The notes: a model not told the origin generated them from the letters alone. Counted from the first letter of the stretch, positions 52,736-61,791 are shown. The stretch is 64,000 nt of DNA from Deltaproteobacteria bacterium (GCA_016874755.1 VGTH01000003.1:163508-227507); one strand, 5' to 3'. A program made the numbers and translations.

Positions 52736-52838
52736 CCCTCACCCCTGCCCTCTCCCACAGGCATGGGCGAGGGAGTCGGAAGGAAAGGGATCCGGTCCCC
52801 TCGCCCGCTTTGCGGGAGAGCGTTAGAGGTGAGGGCTC
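52736..52838. repeat. Long inverted repeat, GCCCTCACCCC family
   Basis: GCCCTCACCCCTGCCCTCTCCC is mirrored by GGGAGAGCGTTAGAGGTGAGGGC with an internal GGCGAGGG/CCCTCGCCC pair. It is a very stable stem directly before the HAD gene. A GTTCAAGGTTCAACGTTCAA string lies between the amidase gene and it. Confidence 0.8.
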
Positions 52839-52848
52839 TTTTTCACCT

Positions 52849-53529
52849 ATGCTCATCAAAGCCCTGATCTTCGACTTCGACGGACTGATCATCGACAGCG
52901 AAAGCCCCGAGTACCAAGTTTGGCGCGAAGTGTTTGCCGAGCATGGGCGTGAGCTGCACATGGACTTTTGGGCTGACATCGTTGGCCGGCCCCATACGCA
53001 TGTCGATCTCTACGCGTACTACCAAGAACACGTGAATCCATCCGTCGATCTAGAACAGTTTCGCTTGCAAAGGCGTGCACGCGTCGTAGCGTTGACGCAG
53101 CAACAGCCGGTGTTGCCCGGCGTGCATGATTATTTGCGCGGGGCATCCGAGCTCGGCATGAAGATCGGCTTGGCGTCAAGCTCATCGCGCCACCATGTTC
53201 ACGGCCATCTCGCGCGGCTCGAATTACTTGACTATTTCCATACGACTAAATGTTTCGAGGACACGGCCGCGCACAAGCCTGATCCAACACCTTACCTGGC
53301 GGTACTTGAAGAATTCTGTGTCGCGCCGCCTGAAGCCGTGGCGTTCGAAGACTCTCCGAACGGCGTCACTTCCGCTAAAGCGGCGGGGATATTCACCGTA
53401 GCGGTACCAAATCCCATCACAGAACGTTTACGCCTCGATCACGCCGACTATCGGATGGAATCACTTGCCGCAGAGCGGCTCGATCGCCTGCTGCAACGGG
53501 TCGAGACAGCTCGTACGCAATCTCGGTAG
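52849..53529 (+). CDS. HAD-superfamily hydrolase (beta-phosphoglucomutase-like)
   Basis: Start placed at ATG 52849 (MLIKALIFDFDGLIID), because upstream sequence is an inverted repeat. The 226-residue protein has motif I DFDGLIID (Asp9, Asp11), motif II SSSSRHHVH, motif III Lys in TAAHKPDPTPYL and motif IV VAFEDSPNGVTSAKAAG, the classic phosphatase/phosphoglucomutase set with an alpha-helical cap (about 15-80). Substrate unknown. Confidence 0.92.
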   Translation: MLIKALIFDFDGLIIDSESPEYQVWREVFAEHGRELHMDFWADIVGRPHTHVDLYAYYQEHVNPSVDLEQFRLQRRARVVALTQQQPVLPGVHDYLRGASELGMKIGLASSSSRHHVHGHLARLELLDYFHTTKCFEDTAAHKPDPTPYLAVLEEFCVAPPEAVAFEDSPNGVTSAKAAGIFTVAVPNPITERLRLDHADYRMESLAAERLDRLLQRVETARTQSR

Positions 53530-53543
53530 CTTTTCCGGATCAT

Positions 53544-53936
53544 ATGTGGCGGCAATGGAAAACCCGCGTCGTCCAACTCAAGCACGACACCTTTGCGCTC
53601 TATTTAGCCTCGCGCGACCCGCGCGTGCCCCGGGCGGCAAAGATCATGGCCGCTATCGTCCTGGCCTACGCGTTCAGCCCAATCGATTTGATTCCCGATT
53701 CCATTCCAGTGTTAGGCTACTTGGATGACCTGCTTCTAATTCCGTTGGGAATTGCCTTGGCGATCAAGCTGATCCCAGACGACATTTGGTGCGAATGCAA
53801 AACACGAGCAGCCGCGACGCTTTCAACCAAGCTGCCACGTAGCCGGACAGCTGCGATCGCAATCATTGCAATTTGGCTAGGAGCCGCCGCATGGTTGACG
53901 TGGATCGCGTGGAAGATTCTCTCAGCACAACCGTAG
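53544..53936 (+). CDS. DUF1232 / YkvA-family membrane protein
   Basis: A 130-residue membrane protein with the DUF1232 signature AYAFSPIDLIPDSIPVLGYL (about 41-60), a hydrophobic helix after it, and a second helix near the C-terminus (AIAIIAIWLGAAAWLTWIA). It follows the HAD gene by 14 bp in the same direction. Function of the family is not established. Confidence 0.88.
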   Translation: MWRQWKTRVVQLKHDTFALYLASRDPRVPRAAKIMAAIVLAYAFSPIDLIPDSIPVLGYLDDLLLIPLGIALAIKLIPDDIWCECKTRAAATLSTKLPRSRTAAIAIIAIWLGAAAWLTWIAWKILSAQP

Positions 53937-53993
53937 GGGCTGGTCGCGATCTGTTCCTACAAGCGCCGGGTTGGTGCGCACGGCGCACCCTAC
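53932..53993. repeat. Two hairpins, GTAGGGGC and GGTTGGTGCGCAC
   Basis: CGTAGGGGCTGGTCGCGATC with GTTCCTAC, then GGGTTGGTGCGCACGGCGCACCC, lie between the DUF1232 gene and the convergent TctC-like gene. A CTCTGCG fragment follows at 54003-54029. Confidence 0.65.
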
Positions 53994-54033
53994 AAGTTCC
54001 GAACTCTGCGTGCTCAGCGTCCCTGCGCGAGAA

Positions 54034-55068
54034 CTATTGCACGAAAAGCTTCTTGATCTGCTCAGTCACTTCCGGCGGTTGGCTCAACACTTCTTTAGCC
54101 AACTTCTGCAGTTGTTCACCGCGCACTGGCGTGACTTCAACGCGCAGCCGCTTCGCTTCGGCAAGCAGATCTGGATCTTTGGTCGCTTTTTCAAACGCGC
54201 TACGCAAAGTGGCAACCCGATCCGTTGGCACGGCTGGTGCCACCAAGAACGGCCGCGCCCATTCCGCGCCCTGGTTCATCGCTTCGGCGACGCGCCGCTT
54301 GGTCGGCGGCGTTTTAAATTCATCCATCAACTCATAGATAGTCGGCGCATCAGGAATACGCGGGTCGCGCTTGTGTCCGCCCTGCGCCAGCATGCGCACG
54401 AACTTATTCTTGTGCCAGCCGACGTAGCGGTCACTGGCAAAATAGTTGGCGATGGTAAGCCCCATGCAATTGATCTCGCCGCGCTCCAGCGCCAGGCCAA
54501 TCTCATTGCTGCCTGGATAACCCAGCACATGCTCGACCTTGACGCCGATGGTTTCGGCCAGAATTTTCGACATCACATAATCGGCGCTGCCTGCCCCCGT
54601 GGAGCCGCACTTCGGCAGCTCGCTGGCGCGCACGACGTCGCCCATGGACTTGAACGGCGAGTCGCCGCGCACGAAGATCATCATGTCGTCGTTTTCCAGC
54701 GAACCGATCCAATTGAATCTGGTCAAATCTAACTTCACTTCTTTGTAACCCGCAATCTGACTGAGATAGAGATTGTTGTGCGACGCCAAGATCGTCAGAC
54801 CGTCCGGCTTGGCAACACCCCAGACGTAGTTGGCGGCGATCGCCGAGCTCGCTCCCGGCATGTTCTGCACCAGCACGTCCGGATTGCCGGGAATATGCTT
54901 GCCAATGTGCCGGCTAACGATCCGCGCCGCGCGGTCGTAACCGCCCCCAGCACTGAGTCCGACGACGATACGGACTTGTTTGCCCTTGAAGAACGATTCC
55001 TGTGCATCACCGGCATCCACGGCCGCGAAAACAAATGCCAAAGCGATCGGCGAGACAAGGCATTTCAT
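54034..55068 (-). CDS. Tripartite tricarboxylate transporter substrate-binding protein (TctC/Bug family)
   Basis: Start placed at ATG 55068 (MKCLVSPIALAFVFAA). The 344-residue protein has a signal peptide and the Bug-fold start FFKGKQVRIVVGLSAGGGYD, with GNPDVLVQNMPGASSAIAAN (about 60-79) and DLTRFNWIGSLENDDMMIF. VAPAVPTDRVATLRSAFEKA is the C-terminal helix region. No TctA or TctB membrane partner is present nearby. Ligands of this family are usually carboxylates. Confidence 0.9.
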   Translation of the reverse strand: MKCLVSPIALAFVFAAVDAGDAQESFFKGKQVRIVVGLSAGGGYDRAARIVSRHIGKHIPGNPDVLVQNMPGASSAIAANYVWGVAKPDGLTILASHNNLYLSQIAGYKEVKLDLTRFNWIGSLENDDMMIFVRGDSPFKSMGDVVRASELPKCGSTGAGSADYVMSKILAETIGVKVEHVLGYPGSNEIGLALERGEINCMGLTIANYFASDRYVGWHKNKFVRMLAQGGHKRDPRIPDAPTIYELMDEFKTPPTKRRVAEAMNQGAEWARPFLVAPAVPTDRVATLRSAFEKATKDPDLLAEAKRLRVEVTPVRGEQLQKLAKEVLSQPPEVTEQIKKLFVQ

Positions 55069-55214
55069 GACCAAAGTTTTCAACCTTCCATTCTCCATTT
55101 TTGATGATCCGCTATTATCTAAACATTTCGCGAAATTTTCGGCTCCACTGATTCAACTCTTCATTGCTCGGCAGCTTTATGACCGCGATCTGGTCGATCG
55201 AGAAACTGCTTCGG

Positions 55215-55490
55215 CTAGGCTTTGGCAGCCGGCGGCTCGAACACCGTGAGCAAGCCCTTCTCATCGAGCGCTGTCATCACCACTTCGTTGCCAAGGGTCA
55301 TGTCGAAGGCCGGTTTGCCGGCGCGCGCCTCGGCCAAGCTACGATTGATCAGTTCGGTGGCATCGCCGCTGTGATTTGCGCCAGCGCCAATTGCGGTAAC
55401 AATGCCGCTAAGAAAGCCAATCGGCAGACCCGTCTTCGCCAAGCCATCGTAGCCCCCCTCCTCAAAGTACATACTCTTTAGCTGCCGCAA
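55215..55490 (-). CDS. Short protein, possibly a C-terminal gene fragment
   Basis: A 91-residue open frame, or 85 residues from the second ATG at 55472. It reads MYFEEGGYDGLAKTGLPIG then FLSGIVTAIGAGANHSGDAT and ends TVFEPPAAKA. The composition is protein-like, and the end looks like a normal C-terminus, but I do not recognise a family. Given its size it may be the tail of a larger gene that has been lost. Confidence 0.45.
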   Translation of the reverse strand: MRQLKSMYFEEGGYDGLAKTGLPIGFLSGIVTAIGAGANHSGDATELINRSLAEARAGKPAFDMTLGNEVVMTALDEKGLLTVFEPPAAKA

Positions 55491-55579
55491 GGCGGAGGGT
55501 CAATAACGGTGCCCAAGCTTGACTCTGTTAGCGATCTGGGCGACTCAAGAAGGATGCCTTTAGACACGCGCTGCTCTTC

Positions 55580-57130
55580 ATGAATATTTCTTCCGATCGT
55601 TCTACCGACACATCGAAACGCACCCTTGCCGCCGTCGGCGTCATGCTGGTGATCTTTCTTTTCGCCATTGACGCGACGATTGTTGCGACGTCCATGCCGA
55701 CCATCGTCGCTCAGCTCGGCGGTTTGGAGCTCTACAGCTGGGTGTTTTCGATTTATATGTTGGCCTCGGCGCTAACCACGCCGGTGTTCGGCAAACTCGC
55801 CGACCTGTTCAGCAAGCGGCGCCTGATGCTAATCGGCATCGGCGTGTTCTTGCTCGGCTCGATCCTGTGCGGCATTGCCCAAAGCATGGAAGCGATGGTG
55901 CTTTACCGCGCCATCCAAGGCCTCGGCGGCGGCGCTATATATGCGCTGTCGTTCATCGTCGTCGGCGTGCTCTATCCGGCGGAGATGCGCGCCAAAGTCC
56001 AGGGGTTTATCAGCGGCATTTGGGGGTTGGCGTCGATCCTCGGCCCCGTAGCTGGCGGCATCATCGTCGAGAACTGGAGCTGGCGCTGGATTTTTTTCGT
56101 CAACCTGCCGCTGATCGCCATCGCAACCGCGCTCATCGTCATCGGCTTAAAAGAGCAACCGAGCGAGAGGCGCAAACCCCAACTCGACCTTGCCGGCGGC
56201 GCGGCGCTGCTGATCGGCCTTTTGTTGATTTTCTACGCCCTGTCGCGCAGCGCCCATGCGCACCATCCGCTCAACGCCGAATCGCTGGTCTACGTCGGCG
56301 CCGGCGTCGCGGTCATGATCCTGTTTTTTTTCATCGAGAAGCGCGCCGCCGAACCGATCATTCCGCTCGATCTTTTCCACGTGCCGCTCTATCGATCGGC
56401 CGCCGCTGTGGCGACACTCAGCGCCATGGGCGTCTTCGGCGCCATCAGCTACATGCCGCTATATTTGCAGGGTGTCAGCGGCATCGCCGCCTCGCGCGCG
56501 GGACTCACGCTGCTCGTCTTGAGCGTCGCCTGGACCGGCGGCAGCTTGCTGGCCGGCAAAGGCATCAACCGCATCGGCTACCGCTGGGTCGCATGCGCCG
56601 GCATGACGCTGTTGGCGCTCGGCTATGCGATCTTCGTGCTGCCGCACGTAAACCTGGGCATCGCCGCCATCGTCGTCAGCGCGCTGGTGATCGGCGTCGG
56701 CATGGGCCTGGCCAACCTGACGACGCTGGTCGCCGCCCAATCCACCGTGGCGCAACAGCGCATCGGCGTGGCGACTTCAACAATCATGTTATTTCGCACG
56801 TTCGGCGCGGCGTTCGTCGTCAGCCTGATGGGAACGGTCATGTTGAGCCACATGCAACGCGCGGTGAACACAATCAAAGCGAGCAACACATCGATCAGCA
56901 ACGAGCTCTGGAACAAACTCGCCAATCCGCAAAATCTTTTGGAGCCGACGACGCGAGCACAGATTCCCAGCGACCTATTGCCCAAATTGATTGCCAGCCT
57001 GGCTGACTCCTTATGGTTCGCCTTTCTCACCGGATTTCTATTGATGCTCGTCGGCGTGATCGCGAGTCTAAAGATGGGCAACTACGCCCCGGCGGATACG
57101 GCGAGACCCGGCAAAACGTCTAGCGTTTAG
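55580..57130 (+). CDS. DHA2-family MFS drug/proton antiporter
   Basis: A 516-residue protein with 14 predicted helices (DHA2, EmrB/QacA type). FLFAIDATIVATSMPTIVAQ carries the motif D1, GKLADLFSKRRLMLIG is motif A, and IQGLGGGAIYALSFIVVGVL and IWGLASILGPVAGGIIVENW are motifs B and C of exporters. Likely an efflux pump. It stands alone; no MarR or TetR regulator is adjacent and no EmrA-like membrane fusion protein either. Confidence 0.93.
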   Translation: MNISSDRSTDTSKRTLAAVGVMLVIFLFAIDATIVATSMPTIVAQLGGLELYSWVFSIYMLASALTTPVFGKLADLFSKRRLMLIGIGVFLLGSILCGIAQSMEAMVLYRAIQGLGGGAIYALSFIVVGVLYPAEMRAKVQGFISGIWGLASILGPVAGGIIVENWSWRWIFFVNLPLIAIATALIVIGLKEQPSERRKPQLDLAGGAALLIGLLLIFYALSRSAHAHHPLNAESLVYVGAGVAVMILFFFIEKRAAEPIIPLDLFHVPLYRSAAAVATLSAMGVFGAISYMPLYLQGVSGIAASRAGLTLLVLSVAWTGGSLLAGKGINRIGYRWVACAGMTLLALGYAIFVLPHVNLGIAAIVVSALVIGVGMGLANLTTLVAAQSTVAQQRIGVATSTIMLFRTFGAAFVVSLMGTVMLSHMQRAVNTIKASNTSISNELWNKLANPQNLLEPTTRAQIPSDLLPKLIASLADSLWFAFLTGFLLMLVGVIASLKMGNYAPADTARPGKTSSV

Positions 57131-57183
57131 GGCCTAGCGTTGGGCGTCGGGCCCAAGTCTGGCGCTCAACGCTAGACTCGAAA
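57117..57183. repeat. Inverted repeat, CTAGCGTTTAG family
   Basis: GTCTAGCGTTTAGGGCCTAG is mirrored by CTGGCGCTCAACGCTAGAC. It overlaps the MFS stop codon and resembles the heptamer element at 34835-34950. Confidence 0.75.
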
Positions 57184-57260
57184 CACGAGTTGCTATACAC
57201 AAAACAGATGATCCTAATACACCATTACTCCAACACTCCCTGACTCCAAGGACTTGTTTC

Positions 57261-58538
57261 ATGAGCGATCAGGCGACGACCCTCAATTCAAATACTCCGT
57301 CATCGGAGACACCCACCCTCGAAGCGTCGATCCAGCAGAAGCGTATGGCGCTTGGGCTAATCAGCGGCTGCCATGTCTTGAATCATCTGCAATACAGCAT
57401 CACCTCGGTCATGTTTCCGGTGATGATGACCGAGCTGGGCTTCGGTCTGGTGGGCCTGGGATTCATCTCGGCGCTGTCGAGCTTCGTCGGCCAGGGGCTG
57501 CAGGTGATCTACGGGTTCTTGTCGAATTTTTTTCGCCGCACCACCATGCTCGCGGTCGGCAACGTGGTCGTGGGGCTAACAGCGATGTCGCAATACTTCG
57601 TCAGCAGCTATCCGCAGCTTGTCGCCGCGCGCGTCGCCATCGACGCGGGCTCGAGCCCGCAGCATCCCTTGGGATCGAGTATTCTTTCGCGCTACTATCC
57701 GCAGTCGCGCGGCTGGGCGCTGACGTTTCACCATTCGGCGGGCAATTTGGGATCGTTCATCGGCCCGGCGGCGGCATCGCTGGCGCTACTTTATTTTAGC
57801 TGGCAGACCGCCTTTGTGATCTTCGGCGCGTTCAGCTTGGTCATGGGACTCACTCTATTTTGGGTGCAGGACCATTCGCGCGGCGCCGAGGCTGCGGCGA
57901 GCGGCCGAAAGAAAGCCAAAGTCGGCTTGGATGCCTACGTGCAGTGTTTGAAAAATCGCAACATCCTGTTTACGTCGCTCGTCTTGATGGTCGGCGCCGC
58001 CGGCCGCGGCACCGGCGTCAACATGACGTATCTCGTGCCGTTTTTCATGGACAAGTTCGGCGTCACCGCTTCCACCGGCGGATTTATTTTAACCTTGATG
58101 CAGGCCGCTGGTTTGGTCGGGCCCTTGGCGATCGCCTGGTATTCGGATCGCACCGGGAAGCGCAAAGGCATCACTCAGCTGACGCTTTTGCTCTCGGCGA
58201 TCATGACGTTTTTTCTGGTGCAGCATTCGTCGCTGACGATATGGTTCTACGCCAATCTTCTGCTCTACGGCGCGGTCGTCCAGGCGCGCGGCTCGCTGAC
58301 CCAAACCATGATCGGCGACTTCGCCACGCCGGAGTTGACCGACGCGGCGTTTTCGATCTATTACTTCGTCGGCTTCATCTCGGGACCCATCTGGACGCTG
58401 ATCATCGGCTACGTCATGCAGCACCATGGTTTCACGCCGGCTTTCTACATCGCCGGCGGCACCTACATCGCCGGCATGCTGTTGCTGCTGTTTGTGAAGG
58501 AAGATCGCAAACCCGTAGGTCGAGTTAGCGCAGCGTAA
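57261..58538 (+). CDS. MFS transporter
   Basis: A 425-residue 12-helix major facilitator. Recognisable are the first helices MALGLISGCHVLNHLQYSIT and GFISALSSFVGQGLQVIYGF, the half-repeat PLAIAWYSDRTGKRKGIT with the motif A in the second half, and a charged C-terminus. An N-terminal tail of about 25 polar residues precedes helix 1. Substrate unknown. It is downstream of the DHA2 pump and upstream of an EamA transporter, all on the same strand. Confidence 0.9.
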   Translation: MSDQATTLNSNTPSSETPTLEASIQQKRMALGLISGCHVLNHLQYSITSVMFPVMMTELGFGLVGLGFISALSSFVGQGLQVIYGFLSNFFRRTTMLAVGNVVVGLTAMSQYFVSSYPQLVAARVAIDAGSSPQHPLGSSILSRYYPQSRGWALTFHHSAGNLGSFIGPAAASLALLYFSWQTAFVIFGAFSLVMGLTLFWVQDHSRGAEAAASGRKKAKVGLDAYVQCLKNRNILFTSLVLMVGAAGRGTGVNMTYLVPFFMDKFGVTASTGGFILTLMQAAGLVGPLAIAWYSDRTGKRKGITQLTLLLSAIMTFFLVQHSSLTIWFYANLLLYGAVVQARGSLTQTMIGDFATPELTDAAFSIYYFVGFISGPIWTLIIGYVMQHHGFTPAFYIAGGTYIAGMLLLLFVKEDRKPVGRVSAA

Positions 58539-58600
58539 CCCGACGGAATTCACAACGCGGCCAGAGAATCGCTCGGTTACGCCTCACTGAACCAACCTAC
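58514..58600. repeat. Inverted repeat, GTAGGNNGGGTT family
   Basis: GTAGGTCGAGTTAGCGCAGCG pairs with TGAACCAACCTAC and inner GGTTACGCC elements; it overlaps the end of the MFS gene. Confidence 0.7.
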
Positions 58601-58613
58601 ACCGAAAATCCAC

Positions 58614-58709
58614 CTAAGGCGCGAAGAACACAGAGCTCCGAGGAGAGATGTTCAGAATGAGTATACGAATCAGCCCGAACACTGCGTGCTCCGCGTCTGT
58701 GCGGTGAGT
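58614..58709. repeat. Inverted repeat, CTCTGCG family
   Basis: GGCGCGAAGAACACAGAGCTCC is mirrored by GTGCTCCGCGTCTGTGCGGTGA. It occupies the upstream region of the EamA gene. Confidence 0.65.
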
Positions 58710-58719
58710 CTTTTCCTAC

Positions 58720-59583
58720 ATGCCCCAGATCATCGCCCTTAGCGCGGCCGTCGCCTACGCCCTGAGTTTCATTCTGTCCAAGCGCGGTTTCAAATATTCT
58801 TCGCCGATCACGATCACCTTCATCTCCTTGCTGATCCAAACGGTGACGCTGTTTTCCATCGCGCTGACGATCACCGGCATTCCCTCGGTGACGCCTTTCG
58901 TGTTCATGCTGTTCGCCATTGCCGGGGTGTTGCAGGCCGTGGTGCGCCAGTTGACTTACATCGGCATCGAAAAGATCGGCGCCGCGCGCAGCGGGCCGAT
59001 CCGCGCTTCGGTGCCTTTCTGGAGCGCGGCGATTGCGATCTTTTTTCTTGGCGAAGAGATGACAACGGCCATCGCCCTGGGGACCGTTCTCGTCGTTGTA
59101 GGGATTTTGCTGATCTCGTGGCGCGCCGACGAGCATGTCAAAGACTTTCGCCGTTGGTACATCATCGCGCCGTTGCTCGCGTCGATTCTGGGCGGCGTGG
59201 TGTATCCGATTCGCCGCTATGCGCTGCGCTTTTCCGACGAGCCGATTTTCTTCGGCGCCGTGGTCGGCATTGTCGGATGGGCTTGCACCGCTGCCTATTT
59301 GGCGCTGCCCACCACCAAAGAAAAGCTCATCTGGAATCGCGAATCTTTGCGGTATTTCATCGCCGGCGGCGCTTTCGAATCGCTCGGTCTCCTGCTGGTG
59401 CTCTACGCGCTCACCTATGGACCGGTGGTAATGATCACGCCCCTGACAGCGACGCTGCCTCTCTGGGTGGTGATCGGCAGCAAGCTTTTTCTCAACGACG
59501 TGGAGAAGATCACCACTCGCATCGTCATCGGCGCGGTTCTGGTTGTGCTCGGCACCGTCGCTATTTCATTTGCAAAGGCTTAG
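58720..59583 (+). CDS. EamA/DMT-family transporter
   Basis: A 287-residue ten-helix transporter with two EamA repeats. The start IIALSAAVAYALSFILSKRG and FKYSSPITITFISLLIQTVT parallel the 46503 protein, and KIGAARSGPIRASVPFWSAA and GPVVMITPLTATLPLWVV align with its repeat ends, so the two are paralogues. The C-terminus ends at the second repeat as usual. Confidence 0.9.
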   Translation: MPQIIALSAAVAYALSFILSKRGFKYSSPITITFISLLIQTVTLFSIALTITGIPSVTPFVFMLFAIAGVLQAVVRQLTYIGIEKIGAARSGPIRASVPFWSAAIAIFFLGEEMTTAIALGTVLVVVGILLISWRADEHVKDFRRWYIIAPLLASILGGVVYPIRRYALRFSDEPIFFGAVVGIVGWACTAAYLALPTTKEKLIWNRESLRYFIAGGAFESLGLLLVLYALTYGPVVMITPLTATLPLWVVIGSKLFLNDVEKITTRIVIGAVLVVLGTVAISFAKA

Positions 59584-59628
59584 CTTGGCCGATGTCCGTG
59601 AGTCTTTGTTTCTTCACCACGCCAGCGA

Positions 59629-59838
59629 TCACGCTTGGCCAACCTCCCGGTTGCGCGAGAAGCCCATGGGAAATCGCGATCGTTCAGATCGACGCCGTTG
59701 CAAATACGTGCCCGTCGGCCAATGCCATTTATGAACTGGCATTTGATTTTCGTCGTAGGGAGCACCGTTGACTTTGCTTTGGCTAAAGATCAGCTGCCAG
59801 GTGCTCAAAGTCCGATGACGATTCCGTTCTGCGCTCAT
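59629..59838 (-). CDS. Possible gene start or relic with good ribosome-binding site
   Basis: A 69-residue open frame beginning MSAERNRHRTLSTWQLI, six bases after GGAGG. It contains VHKWHWPTGTYLQRRRSER, basic and without clear family. The site suggests a real gene start whose body has been lost. The 564-bp gap 59584-60147 otherwise shows nothing I can name. Confidence 0.3.
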   Translation of the reverse strand: MSAERNRHRTLSTWQLIFSQSKVNGAPYDENQMPVHKWHWPTGTYLQRRRSERSRFPMGFSRNREVGQA

Positions 59839-60147
59839 GAAGAACCTCCATTTCCAGTTGCCTGCGAAGAAACGCTACGTTGAGTTCTCTAAAACGCAAA
59901 ACACGGACCATGAACGCTAGCGCACCGCTGGCGCAATCTCATGACGCCAGCCCCCCAAGTCAGTGACCCCAGCCACCGAATTTCGCCGAAAGTGAGCTGC
60001 TACCAGAGCTTTAACAGCGCTTTTCGCTTGGGTGGACGAATCGATTTGGCAACGCAGGCTCGCTAGCTTGCCAACTAGGTTGACACCTGGGCGGGGGGAT
60101 AAACTTGAGAATACACCGCAAGAAGGAGGACTGATTCAAAAAAGATT

Positions 60148-60239
60148 TGGCGGAGAGGGAGGGATTTGAACCCCCGTCACGGTTCCCCGTGAACTTGATT
60201 TCGAGTCAAGCGCCTTCAGCCGGGCTCGGCCACCTCTCC
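60148..60239 (-). tRNA. tRNA-Ser (anticodon CGA)
   Basis: The minus strand gives the acceptor GGAGAGG/CCTCTCC, a D-arm GGTGGCCGAGCCCGGCTGAAGG in part, and an anticodon arm CTTGACTCGAAATCAAG with anticodon CGA. A long variable arm TTCACGGGGAACCGTGA, typical of class II serine tRNAs, precedes the T-arm GGGGTTCAAATCCC. Discriminator G is followed by CCA in the DNA, so CCA is encoded. It reads codon UCG. Length is 89 nt plus CCA. An integrase relic lies 10 bp from its 5' end. Confidence 0.95.
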
Positions 60240-60249
60240 GTGAGGAATA

Positions 60250-60543
60250 TCAATGACTTACATTGATTACGGAGTCAACAGAAGGGGTCGAAAAAGTGTC
60301 TTGGGAACACCTCGGGAACAATTTGAAGGCCTCTTTGAGGTGATTTTCGTTCAAATTGACGTAGCGATTGTGCATCTCGATTGAGTGGTGACCAGCGGCG
60401 GCCATGATCTCCCCGACCGGTACGCCCGCCATGGCCCACCGAGTAATCGCGGTGTGGCGCAGGTCGTGTAAGTGCAGGTCCTTAACACCCACTTTCTCGC
60501 GCGCGAGCTCGAACGCTCGCCGAATGGTCTTGATCGCCACCAA
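60250..60543 (-). pseudogene. Tyrosine recombinase (phage integrase), C-terminal fragment
   Basis: The reading frame begins without a normal start and covers about 97 residues of a tyrosine recombinase catalytic domain. It contains the box II motif HLHDLRHTAITRWAMAG (His-x-x-Arg) and GHHSIEMHNRYVNL with the second His and the tyrosine nucleophile. The N-terminal DNA-binding domain and the first catalytic Arg are missing; an in-frame TAA precedes the fragment. Its stop lies 10 bp from a tRNA-Ser gene. It is the remains of an integrated element, inactive as it stands. Confidence 0.85.
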
Positions 60544-60673
60544 CTTTTTCTCTTAAAAATCCGAGACTTTCGAGGACTTTCGCAGCTTCTCGGATTTTTT
60601 CCAAGTTGGCCAGATCGAGCATCTCCTGGCCTTTGACCGCCTTTGATTGGCCTCCAGATTGGCCTCCAAGGTT

Positions 60674-60770
60674 TTAACGGCGGGCGTGACGCATACGTTC
60701 TTCCACCGCCCGCATGTACTTTGTCGTGGTTGTTTGGTGTGTCGCATCAGTTGCGGGTTTCGAGTTCCAG
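60674..60770 (-). pseudogene. Short integrase-like C-terminal tail
   Basis: One frame reads ATDATHQTTTTKYMRAVEER followed by MRHARR and a stop. The TTxKYxR segment resembles the nucleophile region of tyrosine recombinases, but the stretch is too short for a firm call. It lies between the main integrase fragment and the DUF433 relic. Confidence 0.25.
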
Positions 60771-60771
60771 G

Positions 60772-61083
60772 TTAAAGATTCAGCTCCGTTAACAGCAGCG
60801 CATCCAGCCGCTGACTCGGGCGCGGATAGCTCGCGCGGAGCTGCTGCCGGAAAGTGGCATAGTCCGCGTCTTGGGCTTAGAGATACGCATCAATGGCCGC
60901 TCGATGGACCAGGTAATACGTAATGGCGCCATAAACCTGCTCTAATGTGAGCACGGGAAAACTCTCCGCCATGCTCTCGGGGGAGAGACCTTCCAGAAAG
61001 CGATAGACGACGGCATCGAGGGCGATGCGGCTCTCCCCAATCCAGTACCCGCCGTCCCGCATGGTAATATAGTCATCGCGCAT
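60772..61083 (-). pseudogene. DUF433 antitoxin-like gene with in-frame stop
   Basis: The start MRDDYITMRDGGYWIGESR and RIALDAVVYRFLEGLSPESM are typical of DUF433, a VapB-type antitoxin-like domain. A TAA at 60879-60877 interrupts the frame after IDAYL. In the same frame AQDADYATFRQQLRASYPRP continues for another 34 codons to a final TAA at 60772. So a single stop mutation truncates a protein of about 103 residues. No toxin gene is adjacent. Confidence 0.7.
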
Positions 61084-61404
61084 AGCCTAATTGGGCCGAA
61101 GGCGAGTTAGTCAAGCTAGGAAAACACCGTGCCCAAAATAGGGCCTAATTCCCAAATGGGCTCGTCAACCAGGTCAAGGATGTCCCACTGAGTCCAAAGA
61201 GATCCATGCTCGTTATCTTTACTGACTTTCCCTGCGCGAGGTAAGGAAAGTAGTCCTTGCGACTGACCGCCGTGAAAGGATTTCAGTGGCAACGCCAAGC
61301 AAGTTACTTCTCGTCTCACTCGGCTGATACCAGCCAACCGTAATACGGTATCCGCGACGCCAAAAATCTTGACAGAGGAACGGAAGGCAACCTCGAACAT
61401 CGGC

Positions 61405-61791
61405 TCATACCATCGCGACCACATCGAGTTGAATCACGGTCTTGCCACGCAGCGGCATGTCGACGACATGGCGCGAGGGGCGATCGTTTTCATTGGGGAA
61501 CATTTTCACCCATTCTTTATTAACCAAGCTGCGGTATTTGATATCGCTCAAATACACGGTGATCTTACCGATGTTCTCCGTTTTGCCGCCGGCGGCTTCG
61601 ATGATGTTTTTCATGTTGATGAAAGCCTGGGCGATCTGCTTCTCCGGATCAGCGGACTGCTCGGTTTGATCGGGCGCTCGACCCGAGATCACCGAGGGTA
61701 ATATCAGATTGCCGAGCTTCGTGCAGATGGGGATCGGGTTGTCTCCATGCTTCGGCGCGTTGGTAACTTTAACGACTTCGCGGCGTGCCAT
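61405..61791 (-). CDS. RidA/YjgF-family protein
   Basis: A 128-residue RidA-family protein, which in its archetype deaminates reactive enamine/imine intermediates from PLP enzymes. It has GNLILPSVISGRAPD at the substrate face, QIAQAFINMKNIIEAAGGKTENIGKITVY split over about 52-80 and the Arg-containing end RPSRHVVDMPLRGKTVIQLD. GGAGGAACTC precedes the start. The trimer-interface pattern is kept, so function is plausible. Confidence 0.9.
   Translation of the reverse strand: MARREVVKVTNAPKHGDNPIPICTKLGNLILPSVISGRAPDQTEQSADPEKQIAQAFINMKNIIEAAGGKTENIGKITVYLSDIKYRSLVNKEWVKMFPNENDRPSRHVVDMPLRGKTVIQLDVVAMV

Noticed and set aside
55867..57006. Second plus-frame of 379 codons inside the DHA2 transporter
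   Set aside because: Arginine-rich shadow of the transporter in the +2 frame with no ribosome-binding site or motif.
61116..61424. 102-codon minus-strand open frame
   Set aside because: It overlaps the end of the RidA gene, has no clear start signal or family pattern, and lies in a decayed zone. Probably chance, though a relic cannot be excluded.
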